Shown: positions 12,020 to 24,115, counted from the stretch's first letter. The stretch: DNA of 64,000 bases from Climacium dendroides (GCA_950106755.1 OX467087.1:5708047-5772046), one strand, 5' to 3'. Notes: generated from the sequence alone by a model not told the origin. Made by a program: numbers and translations.

Positions 12020-15000
12020 ATGTGGCTCCAAAATAATGATGTGGGTCTCATTTGGCAACATCAACAACATTCAGTAGTGGAAGAAATGGCACTCCAAAAA
12101 TACAAGTGGACTCCATCTTGGCAATAATCAAATAAATTTGGACTCAAACATGGGCACAATATTCTTCTTGAGGACTAAAACAGTGGCACTGCAATAAACT
12201 TGTAAAAACAAACAAGGCACAATTATACAAATTTAAATACAAAAGCAGTTAGGAGGCTACAAGAATGATGCACTATATACTAAAATTAATTGCTAAACAA
12301 AAGTATTTGTTCTTCTTATACCTATGATGCTCAACACAAACTTGCACAAAGCACAAACACACTCCGATGGCAAAATGAGAAAATGAAAATGATTGAAGAG
12401 TTACACAAAAAATTACAATTCATACTACAAAGAAATTAAAGGATGTACATAATACTATAATGGAGCCCATGTTGTGAAAATGTTCAAGTAAAGAGGCCTT
12501 CATCAATGGCCAAAGTGAAATTAATAAAGAAGTCTATTACATACGTGAAGAAACTACCAAATAAGCAAAAATAAAGCCTAACAATGACAAGTTTAAGCAA
12601 GTCTAACTCTATCATCTACTGAAATACCTAAATCTGTAATTAAACAAAACCACATAACTAAAAATGCATTGAAACTTGCAAGCTCACTACCTGAAAAATC
12701 TAGCAACAAAACTGTGAGCTATTACCAAACTATTCCAAATTTAACCTGTCAAGCCATATCGCCCTTTTTCTGCTTCACTAACCCACTGTAGAAAGCATTC
12801 ATCATATGGAAAGTTTTCCAAGGAGTAAACACTTTGAGAATGCATGCCTACTACCAAACTCAAATTGTCATCCGCCAGTCAATTCCTCAACCGATCTTTC
12901 AAGAAAGTCAGAGAAGAAAAGCATCTCTCATCTTCGACAGATCCAAGCACGTGGATCATCGCAATTTCTGCCAATTTCACATATTCGGACATGCTCTTTG
13001 CTAAGGCATTATTAGCATCCAACATTCTCCAAAGACGAGTAAGAGGATTCACTTTGCCCAAAGAATCCATAGCTGCACTAGCATTAGATATCATGGCCAT
13101 CTTAAAAAGAGGTTGCTGGAGCTCTAATTCGAATTGGTCCAAGAGCGCAGGGATAAGGCGCTTATTCTCATCGTTTTCCACCCATTGAGCCTCTCCATAA
13201 AAGTTTTTTAACACATCAAGATGCTTGCGAAAAGATACCTCGGGAGCCGACTCTTGTAACCAATATTGTGGGTATACCACTCCAAGAGCATCCATGACGG
13301 TTTGAGTAGGGAATCTCCTCTTCAATTCCACAAGCAACTGCTCTGCTGCTGTACAATGAAACAATGCACATCATCCACTATTATATGCCCCATCGTGTGC
13401 ACAATTTTGATCATACTTATTTATTACCATCTTCTACCTACAAGTGTTTTAAATAAAACAAAAATCCTTGCATGCCTACTTAAATTTGATAGATCATCAA
13501 GAAATTTTACACTATAATTTCAAAGTCAAAGACTTCTATAAAAAAGTGGATAATACTTATTGAATTGAAATTCTAGATGACTAAACAAAAAAGAAAGTGA
13601 AATTTGAGTAAATTGTAGCATACCTTTGCATTAACCCTCACATCCTCTATCATTGAAGCCCATCCCTCACGGCTAATCTTTTCGCCATCATGCATGGCTA
13701 GGATTGGTTCAATGCCCACAATGAAGCACAAATGTTGCCCTTCCATGTTTAGATCCATGTCACTCCACGTCAAGTGAATTTGATCATGGTAAAGGTTTAC
13801 CATGTGCTGGAAACCCACAAAATCTTCTCCCATGAAAGCCTCACTACTAATGTATAGTGCAAAGAGCCTTGTGAGGCATGTTTGAAGGGCTCCCACAAAA
13901 TCACACATACACATCACGTGCTTGGGCAAACTGAATGAGAGCATCAACTAACTCTAAGAGAGGAAGAATACATGCCATAGCCAAGGGATGGTAAGGATCA
14001 ACCAGTTTGTCCAGAACACGTTGGGCTTTCCTTCGTGAAACTTTCTGCACAATATAAGGCAATAAGTTACATATATTTTTAGCTACTAAAATAGTAAGAG
14101 AGCATGGACATCAATTATAGAGAAAGCATATTTCAAGAAAGTTAAACAAACTAAAATAAGGACAATGGTTAAATAATTATTTTTTCCTTCTTATTCTTGG
14201 AATCCACACTCATCTTGCCAATAACACTCTTGTATTCACTCATGAGACGTTTCAAGGGAGCTATTAAGCTCATCCAACGAGTGGTCACGTTCTTCAATAA
14301 CCGTAAGCCTTTGGTGTCCAAAAGAAGTGCAAAGGTGTGGAACTCTGAATGCTTTTTGGGACTATGGGCAAAGTACTTATGGGTCACATTGCAAACATCC
14401 TCAATCGCATGAAACAAGTCAAGATTAGATAGACTCTTGACTGCCAAATTGACATGATGAGGAATGCAATGTTGCCCTTGCATGAAGGGAGCAAATTTGT
14501 CCTTCAATTATGTAGTAACACTAGTCCTATGTCTTTGCATGGTTGAAACACCATCTGCGCCAAAACAGAGTAGTTTTCTGGCAATTGCAGCAAAATCTAG
14601 ACCACCTCATGAAGCCAAAATTCCGACTAGTAAATTGGTCAAACCATCAGCAGTTGCACCATCACTGGCAACTTGCTGCAATGCCACAAGCAAAGGCATC
14701 CTAGTCCAATTTTGCATAACATAGATGTGCACAACTATGTAACTTTTGTTGTCAACTCCAGAAGTCTCATCACATGTCATGGCAATAAAATCAGCTGCAA
14801 TGATCATCGCCTTCATTTTTTGCAACACAAATGAATATATGTGGGCTGCCATAATCCAACCAGAGCTATCCGACCAATGCATAGACGGCAAATTTGGCAA
14901 ACCAAGGAATGAATACAAAGTAGACCTAGATTCGTATTCAAGCATAGGTCTCCCAAGAGAAAGAACCTGGAAGATAGTGGCAAACTGAACTCGTTTGCGT

Positions 15001-16912
15001 TTGGATTCAATAGAATTGCAATGATTTATCTGTTGAAGAACGGTGGTGGGGCATTTGGCAGCAAAAAGAAGCATATTAGCTTTATGAGACTTTTGCTTAG
15101 CATGCCTCTTCAAAGTGTTCAATCTCGGGCCCATGACAACCTCCTTCTTTCCAACACTTGTGCAAGTCTGACAACGGACCATGTGCAGAAGGCCCTCTGT
15201 TGTAAGTTTCATCTCATCCCAAGGGCATTGAGCTGCCCAGACCATTTGAAACTTCCGGGTCAAATCATAATTGGGCTTTGTCTTCTTTGGCGGAGGTCTG
15301 GTTCGGAAACATCCAGATCAAACTCCGGCAGCTCTAATTCATGAATCTCGTGGTAGTCGGGATTGTCTTCATTACAAACGTAAATCTCAGACTCTTCAAA
15401 CAAGACCACAATCGGAGTAGGGGGGATGGAACTAAGAACAACACAATTGTGCTCTTGGTCTCCAAGAGAAGAGACCTTCCGATCTTTGTTCTGCGTCAAA
15501 AGACATATTTTGAACATTGGTTGATTTTCTCTTCAAGCCTTGCCGAGAAGATTCTATGCCTTCGGATTGAAGTGCCGATTCATTGTCAACATTCCAAGAG
15601 GAAAACAAAAATGAGCGGATAGTATCCCTCTCACGTGCATTCTTCTTACTCCTTTCCTCGGTCAGACGCGTCTCTTGTAGTTTCTTGTGCGCTAAAGCCT
15701 CAGAGACCTTTTTCTCACGGGCTTTTTTCTTTTCATCTCTCAAGGCAAGTTCTGCAACTACAGCAGCTACCTTGGCATTGCCCACCACAAGTCCCTCTTC
15801 AGTAGCCATGTTTAAGAACCCAACAAGCCAACAATAACCCCAAAATGAGAGTCAATAATAAAAAATGAGTGAAATCAAAAAGCTTCACTTGAGGCTTTAC
15901 TTGAGACCAAAATATCACAAGATTAGAGTCCTCTAATGACCACAAGCCAAAGAACCTTTTCAAATCCGACCCACACTAAACGCAGCTCAAACCCCAACAA
16001 AATTCGAACAAATTTGACTCCAAACCCTAAACAGATGACCTACTAGCAAGTCTACAAGTCAAGAAACGTAAACCCCATTACAAATGCACAAGTTCACCAC
16101 TTCATTCCATATATAGATCAATGCAAAACAACAGAAGACAATGAAAGCATGATAAACAGAACTTCCTAAACTAGGGTTTAAAATAAAAAGGAACCATTTA
16201 CCTTGATGAGGTTGCCGATCAACCACCACGTACCATCACCCAACTTCAAAAACGACCTCCACTTCCGTCTTTAGAGATCATGCACTATCAGACAACAAAC
16301 AACGCGCATGACTCCAACCTCCACTTCCGGCACTCATCAGGATTAACATTCTCAATCTCTGTAAATCTGGCTCATGTGAGGTTACAACTTTACAAGGAGC
16401 GCATTCCTCAGCTGAAAACAAAGTTTCGATCAATCCTAAGTGCAATTCAATTCGCAATGTACGCATTTGGGATTTTTGGCGATTATAGAACAATAAAAAA
16501 ACGCAGCGATGGCGACATAACTAGATTAAACAAAGCGAAAGAACTCAGAGAAGGTACACCAAATTTCAAAGTACGCATCCCAATGGCAAAAAACTAGATT
16601 CACAATGTCAGTACTTGGCACTCTTGCATCATTAAAGGAGACGATTACTAGCTCTATTGACAGACTAGATAGCTTCTGACGTGTAGAACTTGGCGACGGA
16701 GACATTTCAAGTGGTATACGTGGCAAGTTGGGGGTGGCTCTAAATGAGCAAAAGGAGGCTATTGCTGATTCGTAGATGGCGTGCAGTATGCATGAGTTGG
16801 AGCACCCTTGGCATTTCCACATCACTCTCATTGAAGGAAATTCTACAGGCCCGGTGCATGCTGCCAAAATATGGTGGAATTAGGCGTTTAAATGCCCAAT
16901 TAAAAAACACTG
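12020..16912 (-). mobile_element. hAT-superfamily insertion, absent from arm B
   Basis: This segment interrupts the homology between arms: flanking sequence on both sides matches arm B, where the two flanks lie close together (about 49,260-49,440). It contains a minus-strand hAT transposase relic. The right boundary is probably 16,912, since the minus strand there begins cagtgttttttaattgggc, a hAT-like CAG-type terminus. The left boundary lies somewhere in 11,930-12,130; I could not find a convincing matching terminus or an 8-bp target duplication (bases after the right end are ctaactac). The segment at 12,130-12,870 has no gene and probably holds the 3' end of the transposase transcript; 15,810-16,900 probably holds its 5' leader. 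Confidence 0.7.
12879..15809 (-). pseudogene. hAT transposase relic (BED-type finger, RNase H-like core, hATC dimerisation domain)
   Basis: Pieces in order on the minus strand form one hAT transposase. At 15,809-15,432 is a Lys/Glu-rich N-terminal coiled coil. At about 15,200-14,607 is a BED-like zinc finger (CxxC then HxxxxxH) followed by the first catalytic Asp in a TCDETSG motif near 14,770. At about 14,600-14,169 is the GADGVST block, the HCIPHHVNLA motif and RWMSL. At about 14,044-13,600 is the LPLLELVDALIQFAQARD-type segment. At 13,364-12,879 is the hATC block with DERCFSSLTFLKDRLRN. Damage: frame changes around 15,432-15,517 and 15,263, a frame break near 14,607, a TAA in frame at about 14,508-14,510 between the VTT and LKDKF residues, and a 2-base deletion near 13,906. 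Some gaps (for example 13,365-13,617) may be introns. It cannot make an intact transposase. Confidence 0.85.
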
Positions 16913-17920
16913 CTAACTACCCCTCGCTCTGACAAGGAGATATATTGAAATTTTGGGATTAAGGTGGAGTCGAGTACTTAGGTCGAAAATCTTTCCATGG
17001 TTCATGTGGATAGCTCGACTGCAAGCTCGTGAAGTGATCTTGACCTTGTCTACAACTCCCACTGAAATGTAGGCAAAAGGCCTTACTAGTGATCATTAGA
17101 CTTCGAATAAACCGTCTTAAGCTCTGAAGTTGGAGTCAATCATGATGCGGGTGGCCATGTCTCATATGCAGTTGTGCAATAGTTTTATTTTTGTTAAACT
17201 GGTGGTATTCCAATACTTTGGACTCAATCATAAATCCATACCTATCCTATAAGTCACAATTTGGCGTAGGAATCGCCCCACTTGAATAAAATTGGCATTG
17301 CAGTCCTTAACCCTTTCTATTGATCCTATTAGAAATAGAACGTCCACTTGATCATCATAGTCAATTATAGTGACTTCCAAACTATGTTCTTGACATCCAA
17401 TAGTGCGAGACACAAATTGGATGTCTAGGATAAGCACTCACGGGTTGACACGTTCGAATACTTAGACTTTATCGTAGGCATGGATCTGCATTAAGCGATG
17501 TCGTAGTCACCGAAGCAGCTAGCCGCTAAGCACTCAACGGATCCTGCTGCTTTTGGGTTCAGAAATTGTTTCTTGAGTTTAGGGTTTAGTTTTGAAGGGT
17601 ATATAGGGATTCTCGCGCAGAAACTCAACCAAATGGTGCATGCTCCTTGCCCACGACATGATTGGGCTAATAAAAGGACCATTTAATAACTGCAACAGAT
17701 TTGTGGTTCATAATAAGTAGGTCACGTATGGCATTTCAACATTGCAAGCTAAGATTCAATTACAACATGAACATGCTCTGACAGAGATGATCAACATGGA
17801 GGTGCAACCTTCCATTCAAATGTACAAGCAAATGAATTTGAAACTGCTCAAGTTTGATTTCTGAAGGTACATGCAACAACAGAGATCCGTTGCTGCCAAG
17901 AATGAATCACTAGATTGAGC
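16913..17920. repeat. Arm A 3' flank of receptor kinase 1
   Basis: The reverse complement matches about 48,541-49,260 downstream of receptor kinase 2. Shared blocks include gcatgttcatgttgtaa near 17,761, an aactcaaga(a/g)(a/g)caatttctgaac block near 17,560, and gggagttg(t/c)agacaaggtcaag near 17,050, followed by tatccacatga. Arm A carries extra sequence of about 140 bp around 17,610-17,750. The first few hundred bases upstream of 17,921 should be the 3' UTR of the kinase. No other gene is recognised. Confidence 0.7.
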
Positions 17921-20221
17921 TTAGCGACCAGAATAAATCCAATGTGATGAGGAAATCGTGGCGACGGACGCCTGCAAACCCGCATGCTCCCCGACCGAAG
18001 CATCGGAGGTAGGCAGAGTAGATTGGGATGATCCTTGCCCAGCATCATGAACGTTGTCAGAATGCAAAGACGTCGAAACCGAACGTATCATTGCCATTTG
18101 AGAGAATCCAGGTCGAGAGTACCGCGCTTGAGGTTTACATATTGGCAGAGGCGGCAGAGACATCTCCATACTCTCGGAAGCCTGCAGCCACTGGGATACC
18201 AGACGCATGGATGGTCGATCTTCGGGATTAGGGTGACAGCACAGAAGGCCCAAGTGAAGCAGATTCGTCACCATCTTCTGGTCTTCCATTGCCACATTGG
18301 AAGTGTGCCTCGCCGAGGGGTTCAAATCAACCATTTCCTTAGAAAGCAACAATCCCGACGCCTCTTGCATCTCGATTCCACCATATGGATCTGCATCCGG
18401 AGGTGGAAATGTTCCAAGTCCTAAATCCGCCAATAGAAGAATATTACCCGCTTCATGTGCATGCCATATCCTGTCCACTAATGTGCCATCCCCGCGTTCA
18501 ATGGCGCTCACGTCAAGCGGCCGCATCCCACACATCACTTCCAGCATCAGGACGCCGAAGCTGTACACGTCCGATTCCTTGGTGGCTCTCCCTGTGGCTG
18601 GCATCTCGGGGGCCATGTAGCCCAAAGTTCCTGCCATCATCGTCGTCTTCTCCATCTTCTGGTGGTCAATGAGGCGGGCAAGTCCAAAGTCTCCTAAGTA
18701 CGCATTCATGTCTTCATCCAGCAAGACGTTGCTGGACTTGATGTCGCGATGCAGCACGCATTGCTTGCATTCCTCGTGCAAGTATGCTAGCGCAGCGGCG
18801 ACCCCACTGAGAATGGAGTGGCGCAGCATGAGAGGAAGGGATTCCGCCGAGCGCAAATGTAATGACGGAGCCTTCGCCTGTCGTTCAGGAAAATGGAAGA
18901 GCCACTCATCCAAGCCGCCGTTGCACATGAAGTCATACACAAGCATGAGCTGCTCCTCCTCGTGGCACCATCCTCGCAGCTGCACCAAATTCCTGTGCCG
19001 AATCTGGCTGAGGCTAGCGGCTTCTGCTTGGAAACCCTCCTCGCCGTGCTTGCTCTCATGTCGCATCCGTTTCACTGCTACCAGGGCACCGGAGGGGAGA
19101 ACCCCTTTGTACACCGCTCCAAATCCACCGCTTCCAAGCCTTTCACTTCTGCTAAAGTTCTTTGTCGCCTTGCTGAGTTCTTTGTACGTAAACACGCGAG
19201 GCACAAGGTTCTGGTCGAGGAGATTAAACTTTGTACCTTTCATGGTGTGAGATGCTCTCCTCCGCCGCTTTGCAATTACTATCCCTGCAAGTAGCAGCAG
19301 TGCACCGACTCCAGCACAAACCCCAGCAATGACACCGATCTTTCTTCCGCTTGAGAAGCTGTTACCGGAGTTTGTCGGAGGCACTTCAGTCAGTCCAGAG
19401 GTCGCAAACTGCCAAGCTTCAATCTGGTGAACCTCGTTAACGGCTCCGATACTTCCGCTAAAGCCAACGTACATGTATTCATCCAAGGAGGCTGTTAATG
19501 GTAGAGCTCCCTCGATGAGAGGCGTCGACGGTTTGCCATTGCTCAAGGAGCCATTCGCAAAGAACACGCCAAGCTTCTGGGAAGGACCATCATAATCGAT
19601 CCACGCAGTGAAGGAGCCACCGTTGACAAAATATGTGCAATTGACTAGCGTACCACCGCAAAGGTTGTGAGACCATGTCGAGGTCAGGCTATTGACGTCG
19701 ACCCCGATATGGTTGTTGCTAGAGTCGTTGAACTCTGGGTTTTGATAGGTGTCGAACTCTACGGCAATGAACTGGGTATTGCTATCCGTTTTCTCGAGGC
19801 ATAACAATCCGCCCCCGTCCACGTCCCCGCTGTTGTTCCTACTGATTGTGAAAGCCATTCCATCTCCATGAACAAATCCAGAATCAGTAACCCAGTAGTT
19901 TACACCTGTGATGGAGAATGTGAAGCTGGTGTTGAAAGAAGCCACTGCACCAGATGCGGCATCCTTCATCCTGACTTTGTCTTCGTAGAACAACCTCCCG
20001 CAAGTGGCGTTTCCCAGCCCGTATCCTCCCGAGTTCAAAAGAAATGACTTTCCGACTTCATAATATTGGACGTCTTCCACCATTGTGAAATTGTCTGAGG
20101 AGCTGAAGCTTGGGAGGTAGCTGAAGTTGGTGTTTTGAGCTTCCACAAGGATGTCACTGCCATGGATGATGCCCACTGTTAGGATTAGGAGAACAGTTGT
20201 CTGGTGATCATACAACCCCAT
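17921..20221 (-). CDS. L-type lectin receptor-like kinase 1
   Basis: An intronless, intact frame of 766 residues for a plasma-membrane receptor kinase. Residues 1-29 form a signal peptide (hydrophobic 8-20, likely cut after VEA). Residues 31-275 are a legume-lectin domain that keeps the metal ligands E155, D157, N161, D166 and H171, with many N-glycosylation sites. Residues 294-317 span the membrane, followed by KRRRR. Residues about 357-680 are a Ser/Thr kinase: glycine loop GSGGFG (363-368), K384, E400, HRDIKSSN (D493), DFG (511-513) and APE (537-539). A Ser-rich tail ends the protein. The length fits the L-type LecRK family, which usually lacks introns and acts in defence or development by sensing extracellular ligands. 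Odd: the conserved V-D-P after subdomain XI reads ADLGLGTF here instead of VDPKLGTF in its paralogue, and subdomain VIII is followed by MPATG rather than MTVTG. The ATG aligns with the paralogue's start. Ligand unknown. Confidence 0.95.
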   Translation of the reverse strand: MGLYDHQTTVLLILTVGIIHGSDILVEAQNTNFSYLPSFSSSDNFTMVEDVQYYEVGKSFLLNSGGYGLGNATCGRLFYEDKVRMKDAASGAVASFNTSFTFSITGVNYWVTDSGFVHGDGMAFTISRNNSGDVDGGGLLCLEKTDSNTQFIAVEFDTYQNPEFNDSSNNHIGVDVNSLTSTWSHNLCGGTLVNCTYFVNGGSFTAWIDYDGPSQKLGVFFANGSLSNGKPSTPLIEGALPLTASLDEYMYVGFSGSIGAVNEVHQIEAWQFATSGLTEVPPTNSGNSFSSGRKIGVIAGVCAGVGALLLLAGIVIAKRRRRASHTMKGTKFNLLDQNLVPRVFTYKELSKATKNFSRSERLGSGGFGAVYKGVLPSGALVAVKRMRHESKHGEEGFQAEAASLSQIRHRNLVQLRGWCHEEEQLMLVYDFMCNGGLDEWLFHFPERQAKAPSLHLRSAESLPLMLRHSILSGVAAALAYLHEECKQCVLHRDIKSSNVLLDEDMNAYLGDFGLARLIDHQKMEKTTMMAGTLGYMAPEMPATGRATKESDVYSFGVLMLEVMCGMRPLDVSAIERGDGTLVDRIWHAHEAGNILLLADLGLGTFPPPDADPYGGIEMQEASGLLLSKEMVDLNPSARHTSNVAMEDQKMVTNLLHLGLLCCHPNPEDRPSMRLVSQWLQASESMEMSLPPLPICKPQARYSRPGFSQMAMIRSVSTSLHSDNVHDAGQGSSQSTLPTSDASVGEHAGLQASVATISSSHWIYSGR

Positions 20222-20920
20222 CGTCCTGGGTGGATCGAATCTGAAGCTTGGCGCACGAGGAGGAGAAAATTTCTCGCCAACTCGCGGTTCTATAAGCTAT
20301 CTATCTCCTGGTGGAAAATCATGCTGAAGAGAAAATCTGGAAGCCGTTAACTGAAGAGCTTTCGTTGATTCGTGACTCCCACAAATTAATTTGTCCTACA
20401 CTCGGTAGTGAAGCTGCGCTTCCTGGATCACGTTCTGGGGCTAGCTAGCTGTACGTATATATTCGATCTCTCCGGCTCAGCAGAGATTGACAGAGCCCGA
20501 CTATGGATCCTCGATGCAACGCAAGCCATGGAAGCAGCAGCAGATGGAACTCCAATTACCAAGCAAAATTAAACCGACTGTCCGACTCGGCTAGCTGTCG
20601 AACTAACTAGAGCTTGCTGTCCAGGAGATCGATCGGCAAGAACAATGAATTTGAACTTTACGGCACTTGGGGAGCCAGAGTTTGTGACTTCATGGGATGC
20701 AATAGCTACCAATCAACAAAAACATCCGACACTAGACACTAATTGTAATACATTGCCATCAAGGCTCGATCTGTAGAGCAAGGAAACTGAGACCGACTTA
20801 TGCATGGATGTCAATCCCGACACGCAGTATTACGTACAATAGCAGGAATTTATGCACAGAGACGTATCCTCTTGGCAATTGCACGAAACAGCGTTCGTTC
20901 ACCGAGCATTCTTTGGCTTA
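20222..20920. promoter_or_regulatory. 5' UTR and promoter region of receptor kinase 1 (duplicated in arm B)
   Basis: Read toward the gene, the sequence just upstream of the ATG contains gtgcgccaa(g/t)cttcagattc, shared with the region before receptor kinase 2, so the 5' leader was duplicated with the gene. Further blocks shared with 45,470-46,200 (in the opposite orientation) are ggctagctag near 20,440, a tctctccggctcagcagag-like block near 20,467, agcagatggaactcc near 20,540, a gatgcaatagctacc-like block near 20,696, and tgtcaatcccgacac near 20,808. Homology fades after about 20,920. No core promoter element could be fixed. Confidence 0.6.
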
Positions 20921-21114
20921 TAATTATTATTATCAGCAGTCTCGGACGCTCCCCACCGTCAATAAGAATATTTTGCCACTTAAAAACATTCAGGTGTGGA
21001 AAACTCATCCAGTAAGCAAAGGTCGTAGAAGAAACTGGCGCCAGTTGAGAGATTGTCACAACCGGCCGGGGAAGAATTCACAAGGCTGTGGGAAATCTGG
21101 CAATGGAGTAGATA

Positions 21115-21440
21115 AAGAGTTGGGCCATACGAAAAGAGGAAAATCAATTCAATAGTCTAATGCATCGTAGGCCACTTTGAAACATTCAAGCAAAACCACC
21201 TTTCATTGCATGGACGCTTGTAAAGACATCTCAACCTTATTTCAAAATATGTTTTGTACTTTAATTGAAGTTTGTATTGTTATGATTATAATTAACTTCT
21301 TTACAAATGGGACTAAATTTTGCTTTATAGATTCATAGAGTAAATGCTATAATTGGATATTTATAATTGGAAATTTAGAGTATATTATAATAAACACAAA
21401 CTTCTTTTAAAAGGGAAAATTTTCAAACATTGGTTCATTT
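21115..21440 (+). repeat. Dispersed repeat family B, copy 2
   Basis: Direct partner of 1,380-1,690, sharing gagttgggccat, tagtctaat and aatatgttttgtacttt in order. It begins right after the end of recognisable arm A homology, so it may mark sequence present before or beyond the duplication boundary. Confidence 0.65.
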
Positions 21441-21469
21441 TAACCCCTAGAGTTCCAAAGTCTCTTTGG

Positions 21470-22360
21470 GTAAAATTCGTGTATGCTTGAATAACCTCAA
21501 TTTTTGGTGGATTTTTTTATTTAATGTTTTAATTTTCAAGATAAAAAAATTCATTAGCTTGTTGGAAATACTCAAAGTATAACTTTTATTTCAATTGATG
21601 CTAAGGAATAGAGATGTTGAGGAGAAAAAATTAGTATGCCATGCTTAGCTCAATATGGAGTTTGTTGGCAACATAAAAAAAATTCAAATAAAGATTTTAA
21701 AATTTTATTTCTTATAGATTAAATTTTTATCTGAAAAGTGTAATTCTCATAAATTATAGTTTTATCTACATGGAAAGTTTTGATTGATTGGTTTTGGATT
21801 ATTTAGTGAATGATGTGAAAAGTAAGGAAATTCTTGTTTTATAGGAAATCATTACATCTTCTCAAGAAAATAACATTATATATGGATTTGCTTTTATGCT
21901 CAATTTTAACAATTTTCCAAAAAAAATTTAGAAGGTTCAATTTGCTTTCTAAAACAATCTTGTTGTTGGTATTAGTGTATTTCAATTCTATCTCACAGCT
22001 ATTAATAATTTGGTTTTTCTTTCTATCTTGTATTTGCTTCTATTTATCAAATTTTTTAAAGAATGAAAATCAATCATTTTTAATTCTTTTTCTTAAATTC
22101 TCAACTCAGTTATTCAATTAAAAAAATTCAAATTTCAAATTTTATAATGCAAAAATATTTAAGTCAAGAAGATTCAAAGTCTTATAATTAAGTCATGACT
22201 GTCATGTAAAGGTACAAAAAAAACTTGCTTTATTCACTTAAATGCAAATATCTTGCAATCTATAAGACTAAAAATTTTGAATTTTTTTCCATTCATTCTT
22301 ATACAATAGAAGTATAGGGAATTCTTTAAAATGGTGATATTCCATATGCTATTTTCAAAT
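21470..22360 (+). repeat. Dispersed repeat family E, copy 2
   Basis: Matches 6,660-8,100 in the same direction. Shared landmarks include ttagtgtatttcaatt near 21,974, aatgaaaatcaat near 22,062 and aaatgcaaatatcttgcaat near 22,241. The 95-codon plus-strand frame at 21,834 is hydrophobic low-complexity sequence and is not conserved in the other copies. Confidence 0.55.
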
Positions 22361-23199
22361 TGTTTTGTCTATACCACAACAGTGACTTCTAGAGTTGATA
22401 TAGATTTCAAACATTTAGGATTGGTATAGATTATAGACTACACAATTTAAACCACTAAAGTGCCATCTAGGAATAGTAAAGATTTCAAACTACACAGCGT
22501 TTTAAACTATAAAAGTGTCAAAGTTATAGAGTAACTACCATTTTAATAAAGTTTTCCATAAGTACAAAATCCTATAGTTACTTGATTGTATAGAAAAACA
22601 AATCTAAAAACTTTTTTTTTGCTCTTTGCAATAGAAATGATAGTTTGTGTCATTTGATGGAAAAAAGGCCTTCAAACTTTACAGTTAAGGTATAAGCCAT
22701 AATACCCAAATTTACTTCAACAAGTCCTAAATTTTAGAGCTTTCTTTGTTCAATTGGAGGTTGGAATTTTTGTTCTCTAAATTGGGCCAATATTACAAAA
22801 TTGATGTTAGTATAGAATTAGAATATTAACTTAGTTGAAGTAGCTCATATTTTTTTTAAATAGATGCAAATTTGATTATTTAGTTTATAAGGATGAAGTA
22901 AAGAACTATTTTTGTTGTCAAATAACTATTTTAGAATCTTGATCCTAGTAGAAATTGAAAAATGCAACAATTAGTATGTCTTGCACTAATTGAAATAACT
23001 TGTGCGCTACAAATAAATCAAATTATAAAAATGTCAATCCAATCTTAAAAAATGCCACATGTGTTTTGATATCAAGGTTTGTCGTTTCAAGGTTAATAAG
23101 AGAATGGACCTTACAAATTGCTATCTTCCAATTTTCCAATTCTAAAAGACTTATAAGACACCACCTTAACCCATAAACAACGCGGAGGACGTTTTCTAG
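22361..23199. other. AT-rich intergenic sequence
   Basis: No gene recognised. Around 22,370-22,540 short phrases (agatttcaaactacac, tataga) recur, but without a clear period. Nothing else is seen. Confidence 0.4.
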
Positions 23200-24115
23200 C
23201 ATGTATCTCTCCATGTAGGACAAAATTGCAACTATTTATACTAAAAAATTTCATATGAAAAGGGGAGGTCTTCTCTAGTAGTTTGTCTTCCAATGAGTAC
23301 TTTTGCATTTTTTTAAGCCAATTATTCATAGGGTACCCATATAGATGATTTCCACAGGGACTAGCTTGTCATTTAATTCTTAAACATTGAGATGGACTTT
23401 TGGTGTCTGATGGATGATAGAAAATCTCTCCATGTAGGATAGAAGTGCAACTATTCATCCTTAGAATTTTGTGTGGAAAAGGAAGATCTTCTAGAGTACT
23501 TTGACTTCCAATGAATGCTTTTGCAATTTTTTAAGCCAATGATTCACACGGTTATGAAAATCAATGATTTCTAAGGTCACCCTCTACTCTTTTAAGGGTT
23601 GATAAGAGCACCCTTGAAGGACTAGAGGGTGTTCATAGTATTTATGAGGGGGACCCTTATTTTAAAGGACTAGATGGTGTCCCTAGTATTTTTGAGCAGG
23701 GCCACGGTGGGTGGCTGAATCACGGAAAGACCAGCTCCTTGGTCACATCATTTCCAAGTTCCATTTGGCCTTATAAAATTTACAAGAGTTTCATTTCTAT
23801 AGTACATCAATTGCTGATCTTCATGTATGTGGTAATTTTCTACGGTCTAAGCATGGTGTGCTTCTAATATAAATACTTATTTAACCCTTAAATGTTGAGG
23901 CGGGCGTTTGGTTGTCCAATGGAGGACAAATAATTTTTTAGTGTAGGATAGAAGTGCAACTATTCATCCACAAAATTATGTATGAAAAGGGGAGATCTTC
24001 TATAGTACTATGACTTCCAATGAATGCTTTGGGATTGTTTTAGACCAATGATTCCTAGGGTCTCAAAATGGATGATTTTCATAGTCACTAGTCCATTGTT
24101 TAAGGATTAAGTTGA
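23200..24115 (+). repeat. Dispersed repeat family F, three nearby copies of about 190 bp
   Basis: Copies at about 23,200-23,370, 23,415-23,580 and 23,935-24,095 share, in order, ctccatgtaggat(a)gaa, tgcaactattcatcc, aaaagg.gagatcttct, a tgacttccaatgaatgctt block and a gatgatttc(c/t)a block. A fourth copy lies at 33,085-33,310. Copies are 75-85% alike by eye. No coding frame is conserved. Confidence 0.75.

Noticed and set aside
12071..12085. Left terminus of the hAT element at a cagtag sequence
   Set aside because: The preceding 8 bp (acaacatt) do not match the 8 bp after the right end (ctaactac), and TIR similarity is weak.
12806..13517. Plus-strand frames opposite the hAT C-terminal region
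   Set aside because: The minus strand carries the recognisable hATC domain; the plus-strand frames are shadows.
18669..19294. Long frames antisense to receptor kinase 1 (up to 193 codons)
   Set aside because: They are complementary-strand shadows of a GC-richer conserved kinase sequence; the same shadows occur opposite kinase 2.
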